A stretch of DNA of 64,000 bases from Psychrobacter glaciei (lineage in GTDB: Bacteria > Pseudomonadota > Gammaproteobacteria > Pseudomonadales > Moraxellaceae). Positions 25,965 through 35,250 of the stretch are shown here, piece by piece. Position numbers and translations under genes: made by a program. The stretch is from assembly GCF_014652895.1 (NCBI RefSeq), contig NZ_BMZR01000004.1, positions 102,645 to 166,644 of the forward strand. Direction: 5' to 3'. How positions within the stretch are numbered: position 1 is the first letter of the stretch; each line of letters starts with the position of its first letter. Below the pieces are notes generated by a model, which worked only from the letters and a program-made list of their open reading frames with translations, was not told where the DNA came from and searched no databases.

Positions 25965-26627
25965 TTAATCCAGCTGACCCGACTTGCCTGCTAGCATATC
26001 GTGCCACTGCTGATAATCCGGCATCGCTGCCGCTACCGTTTGCCAAAACGCCTTGCTGTGATTGGCATGATGCAAATGACACAGCTCATGGACAATGACG
26101 TATTCGGTGCATTCAATCGGGTAAGCAGGAAGATATACGGATAACCAAATTCGACGCGCACGAGTATTACAACTGCCCCAGCGCGTATGCATTTTTTTCA
26201 GTCGAACTTCATTAGCAGTAGCACCGACTATTGGTTGCCACTTGGCAAATAGTGCTGGATTTACTTCAGTAAGTTGTTGCCGATAATAAGCGATTTTTTC
26301 ATCGTGATTTAGCCTCAATGATTGTTCGATGCCCCATAAGAGCACGGGGCTATCCGAGGTTGACGCTTTGGGTTTCGGGGTTTGCTTGTGATGATAACGC
26401 GCTAACACTTGCGGATGGTTGTCTAGCGCCCATGATACGCGCTTGTCGACAGCTTGGGCGATTTGGCTGGGGCTGATAGACATCGGTACAGAGACCATGA
26501 GCGCATAAGGCTTTAGGCGAAAATTGATATTTTTGACGCGCTTTTTGGTCACGTGCAGCACAATACCCGCTTGTACCAGCTGTTGTCTCGCCATATCTAA
26601 TAAGAGCGACGTACTCTGTTGCGGCAT
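25965..26627 (-). CDS. YgjP-like (DUF45) M48-type metallopeptidase
   Basis: 220-residue cytoplasmic protein of the YgjP/DUF45 group: RMKKMHTRWGSCNTRARR-type core (here KKMHTRWGSCNTRARRIWLS) and the zinc site VIVHELCHLHHANHSKAFW. Function is poorly known; some homologues are encoded beside restriction systems or act as housekeeping proteases. GGGGAG precedes the ATG, which is 22 nt after the DUF1513 gene stop, so it may be the last gene of the iron-cluster transcript. Confidence 0.88.
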   Translation of the reverse strand: MPQQSTSLLLDMARQQLVQAGIVLHVTKKRVKNINFRLKPYALMVSVPMSISPSQIAQAVDKRVSWALDNHPQVLARYHHKQTPKPKASTSDSPVLLWGIEQSLRLNHDEKIAYYRQQLTEVNPALFAKWQPIVGATANEVRLKKMHTRWGSCNTRARRIWLSVYLPAYPIECTEYVIVHELCHLHHANHSKAFWQTVAAAMPDYQQWHDMLAGKSGQLD

Positions 26628-26649
26628 CGTGATGTCTCCCCTGTACCGC

Positions 26650-28272
26650 TTATGCTAAGACTGCCTGCAAATGATTGTCAAAAGACATATTATGTATTTG
26701 ACTGTCCTGCACCATAATGTCGGCAGTATGTTTTGAATTTGATTCTGCTACACCCGATGTTTCTACTGATAGAGTATTGACACGTAGTCTGGTCAGTTTC
26801 CCGTGTCCATCGCTGACGATAAAACCTGACTCTCCATGATTACTTTTAGTTTGACCAGTGAACTGACTAGCTATTAGCGAAGCGCCTGCACAATCCGGCA
26901 AACGCACAGCATCAATCAGCATGCGTGTGTTTAAATCATAAATCGCTGCACAACCGCCAATCGGTGTGGTCACACATAACAGATTGCGCTGACTATCAAC
27001 CGCCACACTGGCAATATATTGATGGAAGCATTGCCATTGATTATTGGGCATAACCAATGGTTTAAAGTCAGGATCACCGCGATGATGGGTCAGCACTAAC
27101 GGCACATTGATATGTTTTTCACCTTGGAATTGAATACCAATCATCACCGTACCATCATCATGTATGGCCAAATGACGCACACTCATCTGATTGTGTTCAG
27201 GGATAATTTGCTCAAGCAGCGTCCCGTCATGACGACTCAGATAAGTCAGCGATGGACGCATGGTATCGAGATTCAGCTCTTCACGAGAGGCTTGTTCGGT
27301 TTTGATACCGCCATTAGCGATGACCAGCGTCTCGCCATCTGGATGCATAATCAGCTCATGTGGCCCAATACCGTGCGAGTCAAATTCGGTTATTTTATTA
27401 TAGTTATCATGAGCATCGTAGATACCAATTTTACCCGCCAAGCTTATCGTATCATTCTCAGTGACGTATAGCTTTGAGCCATCCAAACTGTAGCAAGCAT
27501 GCCCATAGTAATGGCGATTATCAGCCGCTTTTATAGCAAACTTCACTTGCCCTGTCGCTGTGTCTAATACCCAAAAACTTTCACTGGGGCGGCGACCCAG
27601 CACCACGACATCACGTTGACGGTTATGAGTGTTTGATCTGTTTTGATTGTTTTGTCTATTTTGAATATTAAGGATTGGCTGGACAACAATATCGTGGACA
27701 CGCTCAGGCATGGTCGTCTGCCAAACGATTTGTCGGTCTGCATCGATGCCGACCACACCAAAACCATTTTCATCATTATTGTCATCATGACTGTTATCGT
27801 CATTTATCAATGATAGGTTTTTTGGCATGGATGCCACGCCACTGACCCAGCATACTGGACGCGCCAGCATAACGGTGCTATGCATTGCCGTCAGGTCAGT
27901 CACGGTATTTTTAGTATCATGATTTCTATCATCGATATCATTATGATAAGCCTGTTGCCACGCAGCAGACGCGTGCTGATAGGCGTAGCGAAAACGGGTT
28001 AGCTGTGGCTTGGACGATGCTTGCAATGTATGCAGCTGAGAACGCACACCCGACACATAATCTTGCAACTTTGCTTCAGGCTGATGCTGCTTGCGATAGT
28101 GATGATGGATACCAATCAATGCCGCCGTTCCCAATACACTACCAAGCGTGGTCAAAGCCGACGTCACCAGCTGCTCATGATTTGAGCGCTTGTTTGCCGG
28201 TTTAGGCGCTGCTTTAGATGACGCGCTATGAGATTTAGCTATCGCAGCTGTATGGGCTTCAGAGGTTTGCAT
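26650..28272 (-). CDS. DUF1513 protein of the imelysin cluster
   Basis: 540-residue beta-propeller-like protein of family DUF1513, usually encoded with imelysin and DUF1111 genes in Fur-regulated clusters. Recognisable blocks are RGHD-like GHACYSLDGSKLYVTENDT, IGPHELIMHPDGETLVIANG and GGIKTEQASREELNLDTMRP. The family is normally about 370 residues; this one is longer. It has a basic N-terminal region with one hydrophobic helix (about residues 38-54), and Asn/Asp-rich inserts (NDDNSHDDNNDENG and NRQNNQNRSNTHNRQ). The ATG is 3 nt after the imelysin stop, indicating coupling. Role in iron uptake is inferred from context. Confidence 0.88.
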   Translation of the reverse strand: MQTSEAHTAAIAKSHSASSKAAPKPANKRSNHEQLVTSALTTLGSVLGTAALIGIHHHYRKQHQPEAKLQDYVSGVRSQLHTLQASSKPQLTRFRYAYQHASAAWQQAYHNDIDDRNHDTKNTVTDLTAMHSTVMLARPVCWVSGVASMPKNLSLINDDNSHDDNNDENGFGVVGIDADRQIVWQTTMPERVHDIVVQPILNIQNRQNNQNRSNTHNRQRDVVVLGRRPSESFWVLDTATGQVKFAIKAADNRHYYGHACYSLDGSKLYVTENDTISLAGKIGIYDAHDNYNKITEFDSHGIGPHELIMHPDGETLVIANGGIKTEQASREELNLDTMRPSLTYLSRHDGTLLEQIIPEHNQMSVRHLAIHDDGTVMIGIQFQGEKHINVPLVLTHHRGDPDFKPLVMPNNQWQCFHQYIASVAVDSQRNLLCVTTPIGGCAAIYDLNTRMLIDAVRLPDCAGASLIASQFTGQTKSNHGESGFIVSDGHGKLTRLRVNTLSVETSGVAESNSKHTADIMVQDSQIHNMSFDNHLQAVLA

Positions 28273-28275
28273 GAC

Positions 28276-29424
28276 TTAATCGCCATCATTGCTGTTAAAG
28301 CCAACACGGATGCCGAGGGTCGGAATCAATTGGCGTTTCATCAGGCGGGTAATGGTCGTAAAATGATCAAACAATTCTTGCTGTTTGGCTTTATCGGCAG
28401 TCGCTAAATCCTCTGGCATCTGCGCCAATAGCGTGGTGGTATCAGCCAGCTCGCTTGATAGACTGGCCGCAATAGCATTCTCATCATTGCTACCAAGAAT
28501 GGCCGTCAATACCGGGTCAGTCAGCGTTTTATTCAAGGTAGCCAACTTAGCATTGATAATAGCGCGGCTTTGTCCAGCAGTAGCAGCAGGCAGATGACCC
28601 TTGGCTTTGCCTGTGAGACCTAATGGTTCATCAATAGCATTGGTCTTCATCGTCTCAATCAATGACAATAAAGCGTTAAACCACTGGTTCAAACCTTGAT
28701 CGCTATCAGCCGTTTTATCAATCGCCAGTAAAGTCGTGGCGTTCTGCTGCCAGTTACTTTCGATGTCTTTTAATCGCGTGCTTAGTGCCGCGCTGGCGCT
28801 GACTACATAAGCACATTGAGCAGCATTCAAGCTGTCATTGGTAAATAGCGCCTCTTCCAGACCTGGTACGCCTTGCACAATAGCACTTTCGTTAGCGAGC
28901 TGCTCTGGGGTTAGTTTTGGATTGGCCGCGATTAGCTCTGCAACACCACTATGCACCAGACCGCGCTCGTCAGGGTAATAATTGATGTACAAGTTGCTCA
29001 TACTAGCAGTCGCAGGACCGAAGTTGATCATCTCAGCACTCGCCCATGCTTGCGCCAGCACCAGCCACTGAGCACGCAACGCTTGCAATTCATCACCGCT
29101 GACAGGCGCTTGCTGACAATGCTTCTGTGCCAAATCATGTAACAAACCACTTTGCTTCGCCGCATCTGCATAAGCTGGAATGACAATGTCTTCAGCCACA
29201 TGGGTCAGATAGGTTTTTTCGGTCTCCGCGCTGATATCTATGGCGACTATCTGTTCGTCATTCGCGCTATCGGCGGCCGTACTGTTTGAAGCAGCGCCAT
29301 CTTGCGCGACGGCTTGGCTATCCACCTCTGCTTTTTTATTCTCATCGGCAGGCTTGACACAACTGATGAGTAATCCAGCACTCAGTGCCGATAACGCCAT
29401 TGCTAATGCAGGATTTATTTTCAT
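28276..29424 (-). CDS. Imelysin-family (M75) lipoprotein
   Basis: 382-residue imelysin-like protein with a lipoprotein signal ending LLISC (Cys22) and then an Asp/Ser/Ala-rich linker. The characteristic imelysin segment GVPGLEEALFTNDS (about residues 187-200) corresponds to the G-x-P-x-LE motif; a second conserved region GLTGKAKGHLPAATAGQSRA follows. Imelysins (IrpA, EfeO-like) are periplasmic or outer-membrane proteins of iron uptake; proteolysis has been doubted. It sits between DUF1111 and DUF1513 genes, 3 nt before the latter. Confidence 0.9.
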   Translation of the reverse strand: MKINPALAMALSALSAGLLISCVKPADENKKAEVDSQAVAQDGAASNSTAADSANDEQIVAIDISAETEKTYLTHVAEDIVIPAYADAAKQSGLLHDLAQKHCQQAPVSGDELQALRAQWLVLAQAWASAEMINFGPATASMSNLYINYYPDERGLVHSGVAELIAANPKLTPEQLANESAIVQGVPGLEEALFTNDSLNAAQCAYVVSASAALSTRLKDIESNWQQNATTLLAIDKTADSDQGLNQWFNALLSLIETMKTNAIDEPLGLTGKAKGHLPAATAGQSRAIINAKLATLNKTLTDPVLTAILGSNDENAIAASLSSELADTTTLLAQMPEDLATADKAKQQELFDHFTTITRLMKRQLIPTLGIRVGFNSNDGD

Positions 29425-29465
29425 AAGTTTCTCGGTAATGGGATAAGTAATAATTTATATCATTT

Positions 29466-31115
29466 TTATAATGATTTTAAGAAGGCGTTTAATTCAGCGC
29501 GTCCTTGCTTATCTAATTTCAACACTTTTTGGCGTTGGTTTTCTGCTTCACCGCCATGCCATAGCACTGCTTCCATCAGCGTACGCGCGCGACCATCATG
29601 TAAAAAGGTCGCTTGTGGATCGACGGTTTGAGCCAGACCAATTCCCCACAATGCAGGAGTACGCCACTCGTATGAGTTGGCCAAAAATTCAACTTGCGCA
29701 TCTTTTGCTGGTAGTTTGCCCGCTATCGTGCGATCGGCAAGCGCATCGCCCATATCATGCAGCAGCAAATCCGTATAAGGATAAATGACTTGTCCATGCT
29801 GCTCAAGATGATCGTCATCGGTTTTTGGCAACTGATATCTTGGCGTATGGCAACTTTGACAACCCATATCATAAAAACGTTTTTTACCAGCCAGTACCAG
29901 CTTATCGTTGGCATTGCGACGATGTGGCACGGCTAAATTCCGCGTATAAAATTCTACAAACTTGGCTATTTCATCATTCACTTCGACGGGCAGCTTACCG
30001 TTACCTTGCTCATCAGCGCCAGTAGTCGCGTTAATACAAGCGGTTTGGCTTGGCATGCAGGATTCATGAGGACGAATGTTTGAGGTCAGCCCCATATCTT
30101 CATTAAAGGCACTTTGGTTTTGTGTAATCAGCTTAGTTTGACCAGCTTTCCAGCCAAAACGACCAAGCGCATGCTTGCCAGTTTGTGGATCCATCACCCA
30201 GTTAAACTTGCCACTGATGTCGCTAGTACTATTGTTATTAATCGCTTGTTTTTTGATATCATCGTCAGGTATTTGCTCTAAGAGCCCAAGCCCAATCATT
30301 GGTAAAGCCACTCGCGGTGATACCATCATTTCATTATCAAACGCCCCATAGCCGGGTTTGGTCAACTTAAAGATAGGCGCACGTAGGGTTTCGACATAAC
30401 CATCGGCAAAGGTAACTGGCATATCGGTCCACTGTACCGCAATTCGCGCTTCAGCCGGTACGCCCTGAATACCGCGATCTTGTAGCTGACCGCCATACAT
30501 AGGATGCACCACTTTTTCGATCAGGGAATCCTGCAATTGCTGACGCTGCTCATCCGTTGTCGCTGGCATAGACAGACGTATTAATAAACTATCAGCATCG
30601 TCCTTGCTGCTCATCGGCGCGTGACCACGACCATCTTTGACATGGCATGATTGGCAGGCGGCGACATTGAATAACGCGCCAAGACCGTCACGGCTGTCCG
30701 TGCTAGCAGGGGCAATCACCCACGGTTGTTGAAAAAACGCATTACCAATGAAAAAAGAACCTTTGCGTAAGGCGGTGAGGTTTGATGAAGGTTTTGAGTA
30801 ACTCTCAGCACTGGTAATACTAATACCGCTATCACCGCCTTGCTTAATCTCTTGCCGGTCAAAGGAGGCAAGCTGCTGCATGGGCACCCCAGCCAGCGCT
30901 TCGATATTTTGACTGCGTTCAGCAGACAAGGTTTTATCCTGCTTATCAGCATTGACGTCATTCTTATTAGCGGATGAGCTGTCAGTTGGCTGACAAGCCG
31001 TAAGTGACAAGACGCAGAGAGCACTAAGCGCAAGCTTTAACGGTGTATTTTTAGACAATAAAGAGGTATGAAGAGACATAGATAGTTTGTCTTTCGTGGC
31101 AGAAATGGCGTTCAT
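29466..31115 (-). CDS. DUF1111 di-haem oxidoreductase-like lipoprotein
   Basis: 549-residue envelope protein with two c-type haem sites, ACQSCHVKDGRG and GCQSCHTPRYQL, as in the di-haem 'thiol oxidoreductase' DUF1111 family. The lipoprotein signal ends in VLSLTAC (Cys41 from this start; a shorter start at MSLHTSLL is possible). Conserved blocks GNAFFQQPWVIAPAST, DLLLHDMGDALADR and EWRTPALWGIGL are present. Family members occur next to imelysins in Fur-controlled operons and probably oxidise or reduce iron, but this is not proven. AAGG lies 8 nt before ATG 31115. Assembly would need the Ccm system found at the window's right end. Confidence 0.92.
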   Translation of the reverse strand: MNAISATKDKLSMSLHTSLLSKNTPLKLALSALCVLSLTACQPTDSSSANKNDVNADKQDKTLSAERSQNIEALAGVPMQQLASFDRQEIKQGGDSGISITSAESYSKPSSNLTALRKGSFFIGNAFFQQPWVIAPASTDSRDGLGALFNVAACQSCHVKDGRGHAPMSSKDDADSLLIRLSMPATTDEQRQQLQDSLIEKVVHPMYGGQLQDRGIQGVPAEARIAVQWTDMPVTFADGYVETLRAPIFKLTKPGYGAFDNEMMVSPRVALPMIGLGLLEQIPDDDIKKQAINNNSTSDISGKFNWVMDPQTGKHALGRFGWKAGQTKLITQNQSAFNEDMGLTSNIRPHESCMPSQTACINATTGADEQGNGKLPVEVNDEIAKFVEFYTRNLAVPHRRNANDKLVLAGKKRFYDMGCQSCHTPRYQLPKTDDDHLEQHGQVIYPYTDLLLHDMGDALADRTIAGKLPAKDAQVEFLANSYEWRTPALWGIGLAQTVDPQATFLHDGRARTLMEAVLWHGGEAENQRQKVLKLDKQGRAELNAFLKSL

Positions 31116-31233
31116 AAGCATTGCCTTAGCGCTAGTATAGAACCATCAAAATCGCGCACCATAACAATATGTCGTTACAGTCAACAGGGTACAACTGTAA
31201 GAAAGCTGGCTGGTAGCGTTATTTTAATAGGGC

Positions 31234-31275
31234 ATAAAAAAACACATTGCCAACCGAGATTGACAACGTGTGTAT
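31234..31275 (-). terminator. Terminator-like hairpin after the irpA-like gene
   Basis: Minus-strand stem ACACACGTTGTCAA / TTGGCAATGTGT (with a 2-nt bulge) followed by seven T. It lies between the IrpA-like stop (31390) and the DUF1111 start (31115), downstream of the Fur-like site at 31297. A transcript started at that site would therefore carry the hairpin in its leader. Confidence 0.7.
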
Positions 31276-31296
31276 TATACATAAATTACTTTCTTA

Positions 31297-31313
31297 TGAA
31301 AATAATTCTCATT
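31297..31313. promoter_or_regulatory. Fur-box-like site upstream of the DUF1111 gene
   Basis: Minus strand AATGAGAATTATTTTCA matches the classical Fur core AATGAGAATCATTATCA at 15 of 17 positions. It is about 180 bp upstream of the DUF1111 start. It suggests iron-repressed transcription of the downstream genes. Confidence 0.65.
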
Positions 31314-31389
31314 CACTTATAGCGACTTATCAGGCATTATAAATGAATACAACTGACGCTAGTAAGCGTATAAACAGCCTAGCTTAAAA

Positions 31390-32838
31390 CTATGAACCCG
31401 CATCAGCATCTAGATTATCAATACCAACCGCTTTTGCCGCGCTTTCGATACCAGTCGTCAATTCCTGCAAGCTGGTAATGGCAGTCTCGATCCAACCACG
31501 ACGAGCATTTTGCTCTTCAGCAGAGATACCTTGTTTGCTTGCTTGACCAACGGTCGCGATCATTTGATCAATCTTAATACCTTCTTTTTCGCCTTTTTCG
31601 ACGATGATATTAAAATCACTTTCTACTTTACTAAAGTCAGCAGCCAGCTTATCAGCAACATCCTGATGACCCGTATCAATCAGGTAGTTCTTCACGCCAT
31701 AGCCACCAACGGTTTTATCCGCGAGGGTCTTGTAGCTGCCATTAAAGACATTCTGAATGCCGCGAGCATTATTGGCGTAGCTCAGATGGGTCAAGTCACT
31801 AAAGCATTCATGTTCGTCTTCGGTAGATCCCGTGACGAAGGCGACCTGCATACGCTGAGAGGCCAACTCGCCAAATGCCAAGCTGCCCATCTGATACATA
31901 ATCTGGCGCAGGCCATTGTTATCTTTACGCGCTATCATATCGCTGCGTAAGGTATGCTCACTGTCAGGCTGCCACTGGGCTTCCATCGCGGTCAAATCAT
32001 CAACCAATAACTGCGCAGCGGCCTTTAAGAATTCGCCGCGACGCTCACAAATGCTTGCATCGGTATTGGCGCTTTCACCACTAGTACATTCGCCATCGGT
32101 GGTATTGTAATCACTAATCGGACGGTTGCCTGCACCCTCACCGACGCCGTTGGTATCTTGTCCCCATAGCATAAACTCGATCGCATGATAGCCGGTCGTC
32201 ACGTTGGCTTCGCTACCACCGATTTCATTCATGTCTGCTAAAAGTTGCGGTGTAATCGTGCTGGTATCTTGCTTAATGCTACCGACGGCAATGCTATCAC
32301 TATTGATGATATTGTCTTGACTGTTGTATTCACCTTCGTAATCATCGCTGACGTAATCAATGAGCGCTTCATCGAGCGGCCATGCATTGACCTGTCCTTC
32401 CCAGCCATCAACGCTACCAATCTCACGCTGGTCATCAGCGCTCACAAATGCTTCATCAAAACGGAACACTTCAGTCTGTGAGTAAGGCTGACGCGCCGCT
32501 TTATAGGCAGCTTTTGCCGCTTCAAGGTTCGCTTCAGTTGGCGCATCTACATAAGCATTCACTGCTGTCTGCAAAGTCTTTGCGGTGCCTAATGAATCTT
32601 TATAGGCAGCATGAGCCATATTTACATAGCTAAGTGCCAAGCGATCGATATTGGCTTGCTCTGCGCCTGATGTGGTTCTATTATTGGCAGCGTCTGTATT
32701 TTGTACCTCTGTTTGTGCATCAGTGGCGGTATCGTCATTGGCTTGCTTGGTACAACCCGATACCAGCAGTATCCCTGCAAGCGCAGCGGCTAAAGTAGTC
32801 GGTAAAATTTTACGGTTCGTCACTGTGGTCATATTCAT
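31390..32838 (-). CDS. irpA: Imelysin-family lipoprotein, IrpA-like
   Basis: 482-residue iron-regulated protein A/imelysin homologue. The signal peptide ends GILLVSGC (Cys29). The mature protein has two imelysin repeats; the first carries the G-x-H-x-x-E motif in TGYHAIEFMLWGQDTNG, a proposed metal site, and the conserved FDEAFVSADDQREIGSVDGW and WPLDEALIDYV blocks. IrpA proteins are made under iron starvation and sit in the outer membrane or periplasm. GAGG lies 6 nt before the ATG, and a Fur-box-like dyad lies 130 bp upstream (32968-32984). Confidence 0.93.
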   Translation of the reverse strand: MNMTTVTNRKILPTTLAAALAGILLVSGCTKQANDDTATDAQTEVQNTDAANNRTTSGAEQANIDRLALSYVNMAHAAYKDSLGTAKTLQTAVNAYVDAPTEANLEAAKAAYKAARQPYSQTEVFRFDEAFVSADDQREIGSVDGWEGQVNAWPLDEALIDYVSDDYEGEYNSQDNIINSDSIAVGSIKQDTSTITPQLLADMNEIGGSEANVTTGYHAIEFMLWGQDTNGVGEGAGNRPISDYNTTDGECTSGESANTDASICERRGEFLKAAAQLLVDDLTAMEAQWQPDSEHTLRSDMIARKDNNGLRQIMYQMGSLAFGELASQRMQVAFVTGSTEDEHECFSDLTHLSYANNARGIQNVFNGSYKTLADKTVGGYGVKNYLIDTGHQDVADKLAADFSKVESDFNIIVEKGEKEGIKIDQMIATVGQASKQGISAEEQNARRGWIETAITSLQELTTGIESAAKAVGIDNLDADAGS

Positions 32839-32967
32839 ACACGTCCTCGATGAGATACATTATAAAAAAAGGCAAGTACAATAAATGACTGATGTATAGG
32901 GTCATAGTTGCTAAACACTGTCATTACTATTGCTGAAATATTCAAATATTTGCGAATTATAATGTTA

Positions 32968-32984
32968 TTGATAACTATTATCAA
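32968..32984. promoter_or_regulatory. Fur-box-like dyad upstream of irpA
   Basis: TTGATAA-CTA-TTATCAA is a perfect 7-3-7 dyad close to the Fur consensus (TGATAATNATTATCA), 130 bp upstream of the IrpA-like start, in an AT-rich promoter region. Confidence 0.65.
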
Positions 32985-33044
32985 ATATAATTTAAGGATT
33001 GGGTCTTACCGTTGATCAGAAGTTGCCTTATCAAATTCTAAGCC

Positions 33045-33078
33045 CAAAAAAAGGCCAGCGTATTGCTGACCTTTTTTG
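33045..33078 (-). terminator. Terminator after the OmpA-like gene
   Basis: Minus-strand stem AAAGGTCAGC / GCTGGCCTTT around AATAC (one wobble), followed by T residues. Confidence 0.88.
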
Positions 33079-33127
33079 CACTATTTTTACTGTAAGCGTC
33101 TAAAATTAATGGTTATCAAATCATTTA

Positions 33128-33784
33128 TTAGTTTACGCTTTGTGGTGAGTTAATGGTTAGCTCAACACGGCGGTTTTGCTGACGACCATAATCAGTGTTG
33201 TTATCAGCTACTGGGCGTGATTCGCCATAAGCAACAACGTTGACACGGTTAGAAGCAACACCACGAGCAGTCAGATAGTTAGCCACTGAGTAAGCACGAT
33301 CACGTGATAGACCCATGTTATATGACGTTGAACCTTTACTATCGGTATGACCAGCAATGTTAACTGATGTTTTGTTGTACTGGTTCATCGTTGAAGCAAG
33401 TTTATCAAGTGTTGGCTTGAACGATGAGCTCAACGTAGCATCATCAAATGAGAAGGTGATGCTGCCTGGCATAACTAAGTCGATGTTACCAGTCGTTGGG
33501 TTTTGCTCAACCGTTACACCTGTACCAGCCATCTGTTGCTCAAGCTGCTTAGCTTGACGCTCCATGTAATAACCAACACCAGCGCCCAATGCGGCACCAA
33601 TAGCTGCATCACGGCCAGTTTTGTCGCCACCAGTTGCTTTAGAGATGGTTGCACCACCTAAAGCACCTGCCAATGTACCAATAGCAGTTTTGTTCAAGCG
33701 CTGTTGTCCAGTGTTTGGATCAGTAGCACAACCACTAAGTGCTAAACCAGATGCGACTGCGGCAATCATTAATGTATTACGCAT
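33128..33784 (-). CDS. OmpA-family lipoprotein with glycine-zipper (YiaD-like)
   Basis: 218 residues. A lipoprotein signal (MRNTLMIAAVASGLALSG, Cys19) is followed by a glycine-zipper stretch (TLAGALGGATISKATGG and AAIGAALGAGVGYYMER, residues about 37-75) and a C-terminal OmpA peptidoglycan-binding domain (NIAGHTDSKGSTSYNMGLSR and NRVNVVAYGESRPVADN, ending RQQNRRVEL). It probably ties the outer membrane to peptidoglycan, like YiaD. Codon use looks like a highly expressed gene. Confidence 0.93.
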   Translation of the reverse strand: MRNTLMIAAVASGLALSGCATDPNTGQQRLNKTAIGTLAGALGGATISKATGGDKTGRDAAIGAALGAGVGYYMERQAKQLEQQMAGTGVTVEQNPTTGNIDLVMPGSITFSFDDATLSSSFKPTLDKLASTMNQYNKTSVNIAGHTDSKGSTSYNMGLSRDRAYSVANYLTARGVASNRVNVVAYGESRPVADNNTDYGRQQNRRVELTINSPQSVN

Positions 33785-34204
33785 AATATTTCCTCTTAAG
33801 TATTAAATTAAAATTGTGCTTTGTTAAGCTGTGCTTTTTATAAAGATTATTTATGAATCTTATTTAGGTGCTTACTTTCGTTCGTTATTATTATGGCAAT
33901 TACCATCTATTTATGTGTAATATTTTGTCACATCTATGTATGAGAAGTGCAGGAGGGTTTGCACTCTTCTCCTTTGTATTATCCATCTCTGCTAGGCCAG
34001 ACATGGCAAGTCACGTTTACAGTCGTACACTATGAATAATTTCTGTTAAAATCATGCAATAAAGTTGACCGTGAAGCAGCGCTAATAACACCACTAAACA
34101 TATAGCGCGATTTCAACCCTATAAAACCGCCAAAAATTTTGGAAATAACGACTTCAGAAATGGAGTGTTTATATATCAACAATATCGATAGACAGGGATT
34201 AAAC
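33785..34204. other. Spacer between the OmpA-like gene and the acyltransferase gene
   Basis: About 420 bp of AT-rich DNA between divergent genes; it must hold both promoters. No gene, repeat or convincing operator is visible. Confidence 0.5.
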
Positions 34205-35161
34205 ATGCGCCTGACCTCTACTATTCAAAAAATACATCAACGCGCCCCAAAATTGGGCAAGGCAGTTTCGCTGACTACAGCAGCCAGTGTCATCGCGGCC
34301 AATAGCTTTGGTTATAGTATCCCGCTATGGCTAATGGGCGCGACCAAGATGATTACTGGAGCACCCATTGCGGATAAAACCGTGATAAAAATTGCTGCCC
34401 ACTGGATTAGTAGTAATAACGCCTTGATCGATAATATGTTGCCACGTAAAGATTGGCGTATCAACTTACCCGATGATGTCCATATGGCCGGTAAATACCT
34501 GCTGGTTAGCAATCATCAGTCATGGGTCGATACCAGTATCGTGCAATACATTGGTGAACAGCGCCTGCCCCTCACCCGATTTTTTACCAAGTTTGAGCTG
34601 ATTTATATCCCAATCGTTGGTCAAGCCTTTTATTTTTTAGACTTCCCAATGATGCGCCGCCATCCTAAAGAAAAGGTTGCCAAAAACCCTGCATTAAAGG
34701 GCAAAGATATTGAAGAAGCCAAGCGTGCCTGCGCGTTATTAAAAGACAAACCGTTCACCTTATTAAACTATTTAGAAGGCACACGTTTTACGCAAGAAAA
34801 ACATGACAAACAAAATGCACCTTATACGCATTTACTGAAACCGCGTGCGGGTGGCTTGGCGCTGGCTATCAATGCACTAGGGGATGACATCGATGGTATT
34901 TTGGATATGACCATTGTTTATCCGGATGGCGTGCCAACCTATGGTGATCTATGGAAAGGCAATATCAGACGCTTGGGCGTTGACGTTCGGTATATTAAAA
35001 TACCTGACGAATTGTTTTCTGGTATCAAAAATGGTGGCTATGAAGAGGATGAGGCAATAAAGGCTAAAATGTTTGATTGGGTTGAACAGATATGGTGTCA
35101 AAAAGATGACCTTATTACCACCATGCTTGCTGACTTTGCAGATAACCCGCAGAGCAAATAG
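34205..35161 (+). CDS. LPLAT acyltransferase (YihG/PlsC-like)
   Basis: 318-residue membrane-associated acyltransferase of the 1-acylglycerol-3-phosphate acyltransferase superfamily. The catalytic H-x4-D is in VSNHQSWVDTSIV and the acceptor-binding motif in NYLEGTRFTQEKHD; KPRAGGLALAINALG follows. Length and motifs resemble E. coli YihG, a lysophosphatidic acid acyltransferase. GGGA lies 7 nt before ATG 34205; the upstream in-frame TTG (34139) is unlikely. A complete MITE-like element begins 90 bp after its stop. Confidence 0.9.
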   Translation: MRLTSTIQKIHQRAPKLGKAVSLTTAASVIAANSFGYSIPLWLMGATKMITGAPIADKTVIKIAAHWISSNNALIDNMLPRKDWRINLPDDVHMAGKYLLVSNHQSWVDTSIVQYIGEQRLPLTRFFTKFELIYIPIVGQAFYFLDFPMMRRHPKEKVAKNPALKGKDIEEAKRACALLKDKPFTLLNYLEGTRFTQEKHDKQNAPYTHLLKPRAGGLALAINALGDDIDGILDMTIVYPDGVPTYGDLWKGNIRRLGVDVRYIKIPDELFSGIKNGGYEEDEAIKAKMFDWVEQIWCQKDDLITTMLADFADNPQSK

Positions 35162-35250
35162 ACTGAACGATAAATTATTTTTTTCAGTAAATCTGCAAAT
35201 CACAATGTTGCCATACTTTTTATGCTGCAATATAAACACTAAAAGCTGGC

